Assembly (NCBI RefSeq): GCF_002234595.1
Contig: NZ_NMUL01000023.1
Span: 124,001 to 188,000, forward strand
DNA length: 64,000 bases
Reading direction: 5' to 3'
From: Amycolatopsis vastitatis
GTDB lineage: Bacteria; Actinomycetota; Actinomycetes; Mycobacteriales; Pseudonocardiaceae
Shown: in pieces, positions 17,170-26,268 of the stretch
Layout of the letters: every line of letters starts with the position of its first letter
How positions within the stretch are numbered: the stretch's first letter is position 1
The notes under the pieces: generated by a model
Told to the model about the DNA's origin: nothing
Database searches by the model: none
What the model saw: only the letters and a program-made list of their open reading frames with translations
Position numbers and translations under genes: made by a program

Positions 17170-17726
17170 TCACGACGGCGTCGGAGCTGCTCGCCGAGGA
17201 GGGCGTCGGCGCGGTGACGCTGCGCGGGATCGCCAAGGCCGCCGGGGTCTCGCACGGCGCGCCGCTGCGGCACTTCTCCGGTCGTGCGGAGCTGCTGTCC
17301 GCCGTCGCCACGAGGGGCTTCACCGAACTGCTCGAACGCCGGGCGAGCCTGCCGGACGGCGGCCCGCGGGAACGGCTCACCGCCGCGTGCCACAGCTACG
17401 TCGACTTCGCGCTGCGGAACCCGGCGATGTTCGAGCTGATGTTCCGCCGCGACCTGATCGACCCGGACGAGCCCGCGCTCCGCGCGGCGAGCAGCGCGGT
17501 GTTCGACGAGTTCGCGGCCCTGGTCGCCGCGGCCGGAACGGACGCGGGCACCGACCCGCGGCTGGTGGCCGCGTCGCTGTGGGCGGCGCTGCACGGCCTC
17601 GCCCAGCTGTGGCTGTGGGGCGGGCTGGCCGGGGCGAGCTTCGCGCCGTCGCCCGAAGCGGCGCTGGCCGTCACGCTCGACACGTACCTGCGACACGCTC
17701 CCCCTGTCCGGACGGCGAACACCTGA
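17148..17726 (+). CDS. TetR family regulator
   Basis: The 192 aa protein begins at GTG 17148, overlapping the hydrolase by 22 bp. The HTH reads LRGIAKAAGVSHGAPLRHF from about residue 25, with a TetR_C_33-like ligand domain after it (ALRNPAMFELMFRRDLID, then WAALHGLAQLW). The frame is open far upstream, but that stretch is only a shadow of the hydrolase gene. Autoregulation through the sites at 16305-16343 is likely. The ligand is unknown. Confidence 0.88.
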   Translation: MGTRQRLITTASELLAEEGVGAVTLRGIAKAAGVSHGAPLRHFSGRAELLSAVATRGFTELLERRASLPDGGPRERLTAACHSYVDFALRNPAMFELMFRRDLIDPDEPALRAASSAVFDEFAALVAAAGTDAGTDPRLVAASLWAALHGLAQLWLWGGLAGASFAPSPEAALAVTLDTYLRHAPPVRTANT

Positions 17727-17806
17727 ACGAATATCGTCACCCCCGACGCCCGCGGTGAACCCCACGTCCGGCCGGGCCGGCCGGGCCCGACCAGGAGAGG
17801 GGGGCC

Positions 17807-18526
17807 ATGTCCGAGTCAGATCCGCAGCTCGAGCGCATCCGCAAGCTGCTGGCCAAGGCCGAGGACCCGGCGGTCACCGAGGCGGAAGCCGAGGCGTACA
17901 ACCAGAAAGCCGCCGAGCTCGTCGCGCGGTACGGCATCGACCAGGCGATGCTCGCGGCGTCGGGGGCGAGCGCGGACGAGATCGGCACGCTGAAGATCCC
18001 GATGAACGACCCGTACAGCCGGGACAAGGCGAGCCTGCTCACCTCGGTCGCGTACCCGCTGCGCTGCCGGACCCTGCTGCACCGCCGTGGCCAGAAGGTC
18101 GAAAGCGTCACGGTGTTCGGGTTCCGCTCCGACATCGGCCGGGTGGAGCTGCTGTTCACCAGCCTGCTGCTGCAGGCGGGCACGCAGCTGACCCGCGTCC
18201 GGCCGGGCGGGCTCTTCCCCGGCGAGTCGCTGGCCGCCTACCGGCGCACCTGGCTGCACGGCTTCGCGCGCGCGGTGCACGAGCGGCTTTCCCACGCGGA
18301 GCAGGAAGCGGTCCGCACGGCGGCGCCGGGTGAACGGTCGGCGGAGCTGGTGGTCCGCGACCGCGCACAGCTGGTGCAGCACGCGTTCGACACGGAGTAC
18401 GGCGGCCTGCGCTCCGCCGCGCCGCGGCTGCTGTCGGGCAGCGGCTACTTCGACGGCCACGACGCCGGTTCCAAGGCGAACCTCGACCCGTCCGCGCTGA
18501 CCCGCCGCCGGAAGGCCCTCCGCTGA
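17807..18526 (+). CDS. DUF2786 domain protein
   Basis: The 239 aa protein opens with the DUF2786 signature LERIRKLLAKAEDPAVTEAE at about residues 8-27, followed by YNQKAAELVARYGID. The remainder resembles the DUF7168-type C-terminal region of actinobacterial homologues (GFRSDIGRVELLFTSLLLQA). The molecular function of this family is not known. ATG 17807 follows GGAGAGGGGGCC. It stands alone between the TetR and GNAT genes. Confidence 0.85.
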   Translation: MSESDPQLERIRKLLAKAEDPAVTEAEAEAYNQKAAELVARYGIDQAMLAASGASADEIGTLKIPMNDPYSRDKASLLTSVAYPLRCRTLLHRRGQKVESVTVFGFRSDIGRVELLFTSLLLQAGTQLTRVRPGGLFPGESLAAYRRTWLHGFARAVHERLSHAEQEAVRTAAPGERSAELVVRDRAQLVQHAFDTEYGGLRSAAPRLLSGSGYFDGHDAGSKANLDPSALTRRRKALR

Positions 18527-18579
18527 ACGTCGCCCGGTTGCCGCTATCCGGGGATTGATCTTTTCGCTTCACTGGGCGC

Positions 18580-19317
18580 ATGCGCGTCGTCGATCTTGCC
18601 GGTCGTCCCGATCTCCTCGAACCCGCGCTGAACCTCGGCGACGTCGGCGGGCAGTTCATCTACCAGGGCGCCAGCGGCCGGATGATCACCGGCGAGCGGT
18701 TCCTGCGGCACTGGGCGCGGTACTTCCTGATCGCACTGGGCGACGACGGCGCACCGATGGCCCGCGCGCTGGCCGTCCCGCTGGCGTATCCGGCACCGGA
18801 CCGCACCGAACTTCCGGACCACGGCTGGGACCAGGCGATCGAGTGGGCGGCACAGGACGTGATGGACGGCCGCGCGCCGGACGCGTTGTGCGCGCTGGAA
18901 GTCGTCGTCGCGCCGCACCTTCGGGGCACCGGCCTGTCCTCGCCGATGTTGAAGGCGGTGAAAGCGCGGGCCGCGGAAACGGGGCTGCGCAAGCTGATCG
19001 TCTCGGTGCGGCCGATCGGCAAGGAAGCCGAGCCCGCGGTCCCCATGCCGGAGTACGCGGCCCGCCGCCGTTCCGACGGCCTGCTCGCCGACCGCTGGCT
19101 GCGCACCCACGAGCGGCTGGGCGCGCGCGTGGTCAAGGTGTGCCCGTTCGCGGTGACGCTCGCCGGCTCACTGGCCGATTGGCGCGACTGGACCGGCGTG
19201 AAACTCGAGGACGGCGAGAACTTCATCCCGGGTGGCATCGCCCCGGTGATCGCGTCGACCGCTTACGACACGGCGACGTACGTCGAGCCGAACGTCTGGA
19301 TGGAACACCCGATGTGA
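18580..19317 (+). CDS. GNAT-like N-acetyltransferase family protein
   Basis: The 245 aa protein has a GNAT-like acetyl-CoA motif A, ALEVVVAPHLRGTGLSSPML near residue 105, and KARAAETGLRKLIVSVRP after it. Its ends are unusual: the N-terminal third and the C-terminal part (WTGVKLEDGENFIPGGIAPV) do not match a GNAT subfamily I can name. The substrate is unknown. It is monocistronic. Confidence 0.65.
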   Translation: MRVVDLAGRPDLLEPALNLGDVGGQFIYQGASGRMITGERFLRHWARYFLIALGDDGAPMARALAVPLAYPAPDRTELPDHGWDQAIEWAAQDVMDGRAPDALCALEVVVAPHLRGTGLSSPMLKAVKARAAETGLRKLIVSVRPIGKEAEPAVPMPEYAARRRSDGLLADRWLRTHERLGARVVKVCPFAVTLAGSLADWRDWTGVKLEDGENFIPGGIAPVIASTAYDTATYVEPNVWMEHPM

Positions 19318-19372
19318 TCTCCGGGATCACCCCGATACCCCCGCACGCCGACACCTGCTAACTTTTGTTGGC

Positions 19373-19711
19373 ATGTGGACCGGCGACGAGCTCCTGCGGC
19401 AGCTGGGCGCCCTGGGCAACCCGCACCGGCTGCGGATCGTCGCGGCGCTGCGGGCCGAGCGCACCTACGTCAGCAAGCTCGCCCGCGAGCTGCGGATCAG
19501 CCGCGCGCTCCTGCAGGTCCACCTGCGCAAGCTCGAAGCCGCCGGCCTGGTCACCGGCAGCTTCGAGGTCGGCGAAGACGGGAAGACACTGCGGTTCTAC
19601 GAGCTCACCGCGTTCTCCGTCGTGCTGACGCCGGAGACGATCGCGGCCGCCGTGCCGACGCTGACCACACCGGAATCCGTCCAGGGGGACGGCGAGGAGG
19701 GACGGACATGA
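19373..19711 (+). CDS. ArsR-type winged-helix regulator
   Basis: The 112 aa protein is a single winged helix: LLRQLGALGNPHRLRIVAAL, YVSKLARELRISRALLQVHL, then the wing GKTLRFYELTAFSV. No metal-binding Cys/His cluster is visible, so a metal sensor is unlikely. The stop overlaps the start of the next gene (ATGA). It is the first gene of an apparent operon with a small membrane protein and an MMPL exporter, which it probably regulates. Confidence 0.85.
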   Translation: MWTGDELLRQLGALGNPHRLRIVAALRAERTYVSKLARELRISRALLQVHLRKLEAAGLVTGSFEVGEDGKTLRFYELTAFSVVLTPETIAAAVPTLTTPESVQGDGEEGRT

Positions 19712-19956
19712 ACTGGCACCAGTGGCAGGAGATCATCGGCGTGACCGGGGTCTTCGTCCTGATCACCGTCGTGCTGTCGATCGCGATCGTGCAGTTGGCC
19801 TCGACGTGGCGTGCCAAGGCGAAGCTGGCGCGCGAGGACGAATACCGCGTCCTCGCGGAGAAAGCCGTCCGGACGCAGGAAGAGACCGAACGGCAGCTGC
19901 GGGACGTCCAGGATCGCTTGCGGTCCATCGAACACGTGCTCAAGGAGGTCGACTGA
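19708..19956 (+). CDS. Small single-helix membrane protein with coiled coil
   Basis: The 82 aa protein has one hydrophobic helix at about residues 10-32 (GVTGVFVLITVVLSIAIVQL). A charged helical tail follows (EDEYRVLAEKAVRTQEETER, then LRDVQDRLRSIEHVLKEV) that looks like a coiled coil. The layout resembles PspB-like small membrane proteins, but I cannot assign the family. ATG 19708 is preceded by GAGGAGGG and overlaps the regulator's stop. It lies between ArsR and MMPL genes and may be an accessory to the exporter or sense the membrane. Confidence 0.75.
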   Translation: MNWHQWQEIIGVTGVFVLITVVLSIAIVQLASTWRAKAKLAREDEYRVLAEKAVRTQEETERQLRDVQDRLRSIEHVLKEVD

Positions 19957-20081
19957 CGGTCCGGCTGACTGATGGCCCTGGGCCGCCGAGCGGCAACTCG
20001 GCGGCCCAGGAGGAAGAAGCAACCACCTCGCCCGCGGGCGAGCTCTCATCGGATCACTCCTCCACGGAAGGACTTTAGTTC

Positions 20082-22214
20082 ATGCTGCCCGCAGGCACCC
20101 CGGCTCACCGGCGGGGGCCGGTGGTCGAAACTGTCACGAACTGGTCGCTGCGGCACCGCGCCGCCGCGATCCCCGGCTGGCTGGCGCTCGTCGCGCTGGC
20201 CTGGGCCGTCGGCACGTTCGTCCCCGGCACCGACGCGCGGTCGAGCCCCGCCGGCGACGCCGGCACCGGCCAAGCCGTCCTCGACCGCCAGTCCACCCGC
20301 GAACCCTTCTGGGAAAACGTCCTCGTCCAGCCTCTATCTCGCGCGGCCACGGCCGACCTCGTGACCACCTTGACGACGTCGGGTGCGGTCGCGGACATCC
20401 GCTCCCCGCTCGATGATCCGTCCCGGCTGTCCGCGGACGGCCGGTCGGGCCTGGTCACCTTCCGGATCACCGGCACCGGAGCCGAAATCCGGTCGCACCT
20501 CGCCACGGCGACCGCCGCGGTCGGCACGGTCGCCACCCGCCACGCGAGCGTCCGGCTGGCGCAGGCCGGCGACCTCAGCGTGTCGGGCGCGGTCGACCAG
20601 AGCATCAAGGAGGACATCAAGCGTTCGGAAACGCGCTCGCTGCCGATCACGGTGCTGATCCTGCTGGTGGTGTTCGGTTCGCTGGTCGCGGCGGCGGTCC
20701 CGGTGCTCCTCGCGGGCACCACGGTGTTCGCCGCGTTCGGCTTCCTGTCCGTTGTGGACAACTGGGTTCCGGTCAACAGCGCCACTTCCGCGATCACGCT
20801 GCTGATCGGCATGGCGGTCAGCGTCGACTACTCCCTGTTCTTCCTGCGCCGCGTACGAGAGGAACGCGCCCACGGCGTCGACGAGTCGATCCGGATCGCC
20901 GCCCGGACGTCGGGGCACGTCATCGTCGTGTCGGGGCTGACGGTCGTGCTGTGCGTGACCGGCCTGCTGTTCACCGGCCTCGACAACCTCAGCGGCTTGA
21001 CCGTGGGCACGGTCCTGGTCGTCGGACTGGCCGCCCTCGCCGCGGTCACCGTCCTTCCCGCGACGCTCTCCCTGCTCGGTCACCGCGTCGACCGCGGCCG
21101 GATTCCGTGGCTGGGCAAGCGGCGGACGCGCTCGGCGTTCTGGGCCGCAGTGGCGCGTGTCGTCACCGGGCAACCCGCGCTGTGGAGCGGGATCGCCACC
21201 GCGGTGCTGGTGCTGCTCACCTTGCCCGCGCTGGGAATCCGGTTGCAGGACCCCGCCCCCACCGAAAGCCTGCCGCGCACCATCCCGGTGATCGACGCGG
21301 CCGCACGCATGCAGGAAGCGTTTCCCGGCGTGACGATGCCCGCGCACGTCGTCCTCTGGAACACCCGCGGCGGCCCGGTCGACACACCCGCGGTGCGGCA
21401 GGCGATCGGCGCGCTCACCGCGGAAACCCCGAAACCGGCCATGGTCGTCCCGGTGGACCAGGCGCTCGTCGTCCGGATCCCGCTCGGGGGCACCGGCAAC
21501 GACGAAACCGCGAGCCGCACGCTCACGACGTTGCGCGAAACCCTGCTACCGCAAACCATCGGGCGGGTCGACGGCGTGGGGTACGCGGTGGCGGGCCGGA
21601 CCGCCGAGGCGCACGACTTCACCACGCAGGTGCTGGCCCGGGCGCCGCTCGTCTTCGGCTTCATCCTGCTGCTCGCGTTCCTGCTGCTGCTCGTGGTGTT
21701 CCGGTCGGTCGCGGTGCCGGTGGTGTCGATCCTGCTCAACCTGCTGTCGGTCGGCGCCGCGTACGGCGTGCTCACGCTCGTGTTCCAGGAGGGCTTTCTC
21801 GCGCCCCTCCTGGGTTTCACGCCCTACGGCGGCGTGCTCGGCTGGCTGCCGATGTTCCTGTTCGTGCTGCTGTTCGGGCTGAGCACCGACTACCACGTGT
21901 TCATCCTCAGCCGGATCCGCGAGCGGCGGCTGCCGGGCGTCCCGGCGCGGCAGGCGATCGTCGAAGGCACCGCGAGCAGTTCCGGCGTGGTGACGAGCGC
22001 CGCGCTGATCATGACCGGGGTGTTCAGTGTCTTCCTGAGCCTCGCGGCGATCGAGTACAAGATGCTCGGCCTCGGCATGGCGTTCGCGGTGCTGCTCGAC
22101 GCGACACTCGTGCGGGGCGTGCTGCTGCCCGCCGCGTTGTCGCTCTTCGGCGAACGGCTCTGGCCCGCTGTAGCAAAGCTTAAAGATCCGTCCAGAACTC
22201 TTCACTTGTCCTGA
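20082..22214 (+). CDS. MMPL/RND family membrane transporter
   Basis: The 710 aa protein has the MMPL layout: one helix near residue 28, a ~150-residue extracytoplasmic loop, and five to six helices including LLIGMAVSVDYSLFFLRRVR near residue 245. A second loop and a second helix block follow, with LLFGLSTDYHVFILSRIRER near residue 600. The two SVDY/STDY motifs are the proton-relay aspartates of the family. Such proteins export lipids, siderophores or drugs. It follows the ArsR and small membrane protein genes with a 125-bp gap. Confidence 0.9.
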   Translation: MLPAGTPAHRRGPVVETVTNWSLRHRAAAIPGWLALVALAWAVGTFVPGTDARSSPAGDAGTGQAVLDRQSTREPFWENVLVQPLSRAATADLVTTLTTSGAVADIRSPLDDPSRLSADGRSGLVTFRITGTGAEIRSHLATATAAVGTVATRHASVRLAQAGDLSVSGAVDQSIKEDIKRSETRSLPITVLILLVVFGSLVAAAVPVLLAGTTVFAAFGFLSVVDNWVPVNSATSAITLLIGMAVSVDYSLFFLRRVREERAHGVDESIRIAARTSGHVIVVSGLTVVLCVTGLLFTGLDNLSGLTVGTVLVVGLAALAAVTVLPATLSLLGHRVDRGRIPWLGKRRTRSAFWAAVARVVTGQPALWSGIATAVLVLLTLPALGIRLQDPAPTESLPRTIPVIDAAARMQEAFPGVTMPAHVVLWNTRGGPVDTPAVRQAIGALTAETPKPAMVVPVDQALVVRIPLGGTGNDETASRTLTTLRETLLPQTIGRVDGVGYAVAGRTAEAHDFTTQVLARAPLVFGFILLLAFLLLLVVFRSVAVPVVSILLNLLSVGAAYGVLTLVFQEGFLAPLLGFTPYGGVLGWLPMFLFVLLFGLSTDYHVFILSRIRERRLPGVPARQAIVEGTASSSGVVTSAALIMTGVFSVFLSLAAIEYKMLGLGMAFAVLLDATLVRGVLLPAALSLFGERLWPAVAKLKDPSRTLHLS

Positions 22215-22240
22215 CAGATCAACACGGGCACCGTAGAAGC

Positions 22241-23179
22241 ATGATCGGTGGACGGGGCGCTTCGGCGCGGATGGCTCTCCTGGCCCTGCTGTGGGGCTCG
22301 GGTTTCCTGTGGATCAAGCTGGCGCTGACCGGGCTGAGCCCCGTCCACCTCACGCTGGTCCGGTGCGCGCTCGGCGCGCTGACGCTGCTCGCGCTGGCGT
22401 TCGCGGCCCGGCAGCGGCTGCCGCGGGACCGCGGGACCTGGGCCCGGCTGATCGTCGCCGCGTTCTTCTGCAACGCCCTGCCGTTCGCGCTGTTCGGCAT
22501 CGGGGAACGGACGGTCGACTCCGGCGTCGCGGGCGTCATGAACGCGACCACCCCGCTGTGGTCGCTCCTGATCGGCGTCGCGCTCGGCACGGAACGACGG
22601 CTCAACCCGGCCCGGCTGCTCGGGCTGGCCCTCGGCTTCGGCGGCATCGTGGTGATCTTCGCGCCGTGGCAGCAGCCGGGCCTGCTGAGCGGGGGCGCGC
22701 TGGCCCTGCTCGGCGCCGGCCTCAGCTACGCGATCGCGTTCGCTTACATGGCCAGGAAACTGCCGGCGAACGGCGCTCCGCTGGCGCTCTCGGCCGCCCA
22801 GCTGATGACGGCCACCGCGCTGACCGCTCTCGCGCTGCCGGTCGCGTCCACGGCACCGCACCTGACGCTGACGGCCGTCGTCGCGGTGGCGATCCTCGGC
22901 GTCTTCGGCACCGGGATCACGTTCTACCTCAACTACCGGATCCTTTCCGAAGAAGGCCCGACCGCCGCGGCGACCGTCGGCTACCTGCTGCCGGTGGTGT
23001 CGGTCGGGCTCGGCGCGCTCGTCCTCGGCGAACCGCTGACGCCCCGGATCGTCGGCGGCATGGTGATCGTGCTGGTCGCGGTCGGCCTGACCCGGCGGAA
23101 GGCCCGGGTCCCGGCCCAGGCTCAGGTGCCGGCGAACTGCCCGGCCAGCTCGCCCGGCGGCCTCGCGATCCCGAAGTAG
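22241..23179 (+). CDS. EamA/DMT family transporter
   Basis: The 312 aa protein has ten hydrophobic helices arranged as two EamA repeats (LLWGSGFLWIKLALTGLSPV near residue 12; ILSEEGPTAAATVGYLLPVV near residue 230). Members export amino acids or other small metabolites. It follows the MMPL gene by 26 bp but starts its own ORF at ATG 22241. Its last ~58 bp overlap the 3' end of the convergent GGDEF-EAL gene, so the final residues are shared coding sequence. Confidence 0.9.
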   Translation: MIGGRGASARMALLALLWGSGFLWIKLALTGLSPVHLTLVRCALGALTLLALAFAARQRLPRDRGTWARLIVAAFFCNALPFALFGIGERTVDSGVAGVMNATTPLWSLLIGVALGTERRLNPARLLGLALGFGGIVVIFAPWQQPGLLSGGALALLGAGLSYAIAFAYMARKLPANGAPLALSAAQLMTATALTALALPVASTAPHLTLTAVVAVAILGVFGTGITFYLNYRILSEEGPTAAATVGYLLPVVSVGLGALVLGEPLTPRIVGGMVIVLVAVGLTRRKARVPAQAQVPANCPASSPGGLAIPK

Positions 23180-25245
23180 TCGCCCGTGGCCAGGTCCGCG
23201 CCTGCCGTGCGCCACCAGTCCGCCTGGTCCTCGGTGTGGATGCCGTCGACGACGAGCGTCGCGCCGACCTGCCGGACCAGCGGGACGAGCGCGCCGAGGA
23301 ACGTCGAGTCCGACCACGCCTGCCATTCGGCGAGCCGCCGGTCGACACGCACGATGTCCACCGGCAGGTCCTCGATCGCGCGCAGGTCGTCGGGCCCCAG
23401 CCCGAACTCGTCGAGCATGACGTGGACGCCGAGGTCGGCCAGCGCGGTGACGTTCTCCATCACGCCCGACACCGGCAGCGCGCCGGCCGGGACGCCGAGC
23501 ATCAGCTGCTCCGGCGGCAGGCCGGTGTCCGCCAGCAGCCGCGTCACGCGCGTGCCGAGCGCGTCGTCCGACACCTGGTGCCCGGTCAGGCCGGCGACCA
23601 TCGGGAGGCCGAACCCGGTGCGCTGGCGCCACCATTCGCCCTGCCGGCTCACCGCGCGCAGCAGCCAGTCCCCGAGCGGCAGCATGAGCCCGGTCGACTC
23701 GGCGAGCTCCACGCAGCACTCGTGCGAAAGCGCCGTGTCGTCCGGCCGGTCCCAGTGCAGGCGGGCTTCGAGGCCGGCGGTGGCACCGTCCGCCAGCCGC
23801 GCCACCGGCCGGTACTGCACGCTGATCTCGCCGTGCTCCCACGCCCCGGCCATGCCGACGGCCCGTGCCTGCGTCCGCCGGTCGTGCGCGTCGGCCTCGC
23901 GGTCGAACATCCGCCACTGACCGCGCCGCCGCACCTTGGCGCGCCGCAGCGTCTGGTCCGCCTGCCGCAGCAGCTCCAGCGGGTCGATGCCCTTCGCGGG
24001 CCGGTGCACCACGCCCGCGCTGGCCGACAGCGCGAGCCCGTGCCCGTCGACGAAGAACGGCTCGGCGAGCTCGTCGTTGATCGCGCGCACGATCGTGTCG
24101 ATGTCGGGCGTCGTCGCGGTGTTCTCGACCAGGATGCCGAACTCGTCGCTGTGGAACCGCGCGATCATGGCCTTCTCCCGGGCCATCACCGCCTTCAGGC
24201 GCTGCGCGAAGTGCACCAGCAGCTGCTCGCCGACGCGGCGGCCGAGGCTGTTGCAGACCATGCCGAACGCGTCGAGGTCGACGTGGAAGAGCGTGACGCC
24301 GTACACCGGGTCGGCGCGTCTCAGCGCCGCCTCCAGGTGGGTGCCGAAGTACTGGCGGTTCGGCAACCCGGTGAGGACGTCGTGCAGGGCTTGGCGGCTC
24401 AGCTCGCCCTGCAGCAGCATCAGCTCGGTGCCGTCCTCGATGACGAAGACGAAGTGGCCGGGGCAGTCTTCGGCGTCACGCAGCAGGGACGCGGTGAGCG
24501 AGATGCGGGCGACGTCGCCGTCCTTGCGCAGCAGCCGCTGGGACTGCCGGATCCGGTCCTTGCCGCCGTCGATCAACGCGTCCATCGCCTCGCGGAGCAC
24601 CTGGAAGGTGTCCGGGTGCACGACGTCGGTCAGCTGGGTCCCCGCCAGCTCCCCGTCCGGGTGACCGAGCATCTCGGCCAGCGCCGCGTTCGCCCGCACG
24701 ATCCGGCCGTCGAGGGCGACGAGCGCGATGCCGCTCGCCGACGACGTCACCACCTCGTCGAAGCGCGCTTCGCTCTGCTTGAGGTTCCACTGGGCGTCCC
24801 GCACCGCCTTGAGCAGTGCCAGGTGCATGATCTCCTGCTGGTCGAGGACGCTGCGCTCGTGCGCGAGCAGGAACCCGCACGAGAGCGCTCCGAGCGTCAG
24901 CACGATGCGCTCGGTGAGGCATTCGACCGGCTGGAGCTCGGGCAGCGACGGCAGCCCCTTCCCCAGGACATCGAGCGTGCACCGCAGTCCCCGCTCGCCG
25001 ACGTAGCCGAGCGCCACCAGCCGCGCGCCGATCCGCTCGGCGGCCGTCGTGTCCGCGGACGCGCGCCGCAGGCTTTCGACCAGCGAGTCGAGCAGATCCC
25101 GCAGTTCCCGGTCGAGTTCTTCCCGGCTCAGCGAAACGACTGTCACGCCGCTGAGCAGGTACGCCCATTTCCGGGCGAGCAAGGTCCGCCCGCGTTCCGC
25201 GTCGGGACGCGCGGGCTGTTCCGGCCGGTCGTCGATCATCGGCAT
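23122..25245 (-). CDS. PAS-GGDEF-EAL protein with degenerate catalytic motifs
   Basis: The 707 aa protein has an N-terminal helical region, a PAS domain (~residues 145-260), a GGDEF domain (~275-430) and an EAL domain (~445-705). The GGDEF signature reads FHSDEF near residue 365, and the EAL signature reads GLEARLHW near residue 489. Other EAL landmarks are also altered (MLDEFGLGPDDL and VVDGIHTEDQ). Cyclic-di-GMP synthesis and hydrolysis are therefore both doubtful, and the protein may be a c-di-GMP or PAS-ligand sensor. It follows the DUF574 methyltransferase gene by 13 bp in one operon. Confidence 0.88.
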   Translation of the reverse strand: MPMIDDRPEQPARPDAERGRTLLARKWAYLLSGVTVVSLSREELDRELRDLLDSLVESLRRASADTTAAERIGARLVALGYVGERGLRCTLDVLGKGLPSLPELQPVECLTERIVLTLGALSCGFLLAHERSVLDQQEIMHLALLKAVRDAQWNLKQSEARFDEVVTSSASGIALVALDGRIVRANAALAEMLGHPDGELAGTQLTDVVHPDTFQVLREAMDALIDGGKDRIRQSQRLLRKDGDVARISLTASLLRDAEDCPGHFVFVIEDGTELMLLQGELSRQALHDVLTGLPNRQYFGTHLEAALRRADPVYGVTLFHVDLDAFGMVCNSLGRRVGEQLLVHFAQRLKAVMAREKAMIARFHSDEFGILVENTATTPDIDTIVRAINDELAEPFFVDGHGLALSASAGVVHRPAKGIDPLELLRQADQTLRRAKVRRRGQWRMFDREADAHDRRTQARAVGMAGAWEHGEISVQYRPVARLADGATAGLEARLHWDRPDDTALSHECCVELAESTGLMLPLGDWLLRAVSRQGEWWRQRTGFGLPMVAGLTGHQVSDDALGTRVTRLLADTGLPPEQLMLGVPAGALPVSGVMENVTALADLGVHVMLDEFGLGPDDLRAIEDLPVDIVRVDRRLAEWQAWSDSTFLGALVPLVRQVGATLVVDGIHTEDQADWWRTAGADLATGDYFGIARPPGELAGQFAGT

Positions 25246-25258
25246 GCGTTGCGCCCGC

Positions 25259-26086
25259 TCAGCTCTTCCGGCCGATTCCGGCGTAAACCAGCATGTTCAT
25301 CGCGGCCGCGTCGGCGATATCGGCCGGCCCGGACGGCCGCCATTCGCCGCAGCCGACGAGTCCCGGTTCGACGAGTTCGAATCCCGCGAAAAGCGCGGAA
25401 ACCTCGGCGTGCGTCCGCAGGGTCACCTGATCGGGACTCCGGCTCTCTTTGATCACTTCGGTCGCTTCTCCGAGCTTTTCGCCCTGGTGGTCGCCGGTGA
25501 CGTGGGTCATCGCGAAGAAACTGCCGGGCGCCAGCGCCGTGCGGTAACGGCCGACCAGTTCCCGCGGCCCGGATTCGTCCGGGATCCAGTGCAGCATGAG
25601 CAGCATCAGCAGGCCGAGTGGCTCGTCGAGGTCGATCAGTTCGCGGACCTGCGGCGAATCGAGGATCTTCTCCGGGTCCCGGATGTCGGCCTGCACGACC
25701 GCCGCGCGGTCGTTGCCCGCGAGCATCAGTTCGCTGTGCGCGACCGCCACCGGGTCGCGATCGACGTACACCACCCGGCAGTCCGGGTCCTGCGCCTGGG
25801 CGACCTCGTGCACGTTCGCCACCGTCGGGATGCCGGAACCGATGTCGAGGAACTGCCGGATCCCCTGGCCGGTCATGAACCGCACCGCGCGTCCGAGGAA
25901 GGCGCGGCTCACGCGCGCGGAGTCGCGCAGGCCGGGCATCACGCGTTCGATCTCCTCGCCGACCGCGCGGTCGACGGCGAAGTTGTGGCCGCCGCCGAGC
26001 ATGAAGTCGTAAGTGCGAGCGATGCTCGGCACGGAGATATCGACACCCGGTGGTACCCATTCCGGTGATCGTGTCACGAAGAACAC
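25259..26086 (-). CDS. DUF574 family SAM-dependent methyltransferase
   Basis: The 275 aa protein belongs to the actinobacterial DUF574/S-adenosyl methyltransferase family. It has ARTYDFMLGGGHNFAVDR near residue 23, the SAM loop FLDIGSGIPT near residue 80, and VVYVDRDPVAVAHSELML near residue 104. The substrate of the family is not known. It is the first gene of a two-gene operon with the GGDEF-EAL gene and is divergent from the P450 gene. Confidence 0.9.
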   Translation of the reverse strand: MFFVTRSPEWVPPGVDISVPSIARTYDFMLGGGHNFAVDRAVGEEIERVMPGLRDSARVSRAFLGRAVRFMTGQGIRQFLDIGSGIPTVANVHEVAQAQDPDCRVVYVDRDPVAVAHSELMLAGNDRAAVVQADIRDPEKILDSPQVRELIDLDEPLGLLMLLMLHWIPDESGPRELVGRYRTALAPGSFFAMTHVTGDHQGEKLGEATEVIKESRSPDQVTLRTHAEVSALFAGFELVEPGLVGCGEWRPSGPADIADAAAMNMLVYAGIGRKS

Positions 26087-26268
26087 CTTCTCATCTGTCG
26101 GACCGGAAAGAGCTTAGCGATTCCCCGAGGATCGGCTACTGCGCCATATGCGTGAGCCCACACCACCCGATCGGGCACTGTCCGGTTCGCCCGGACGCGC
26201 CTACCGTAGACCGTCTCCTTGGGAATCCACACATTGGCTCGAACGAATGGCTCAATCGAGGAGTCCGC

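Noticed and set aside
22291..25452. Very long + strand open frame (over 1000 codons)
   Set aside because: It runs antisense or out of frame across EamA, GGDEF-EAL and part of DUF574. Its residues are the Arg/Ala/Gly-rich pattern of high-GC shadow frames.
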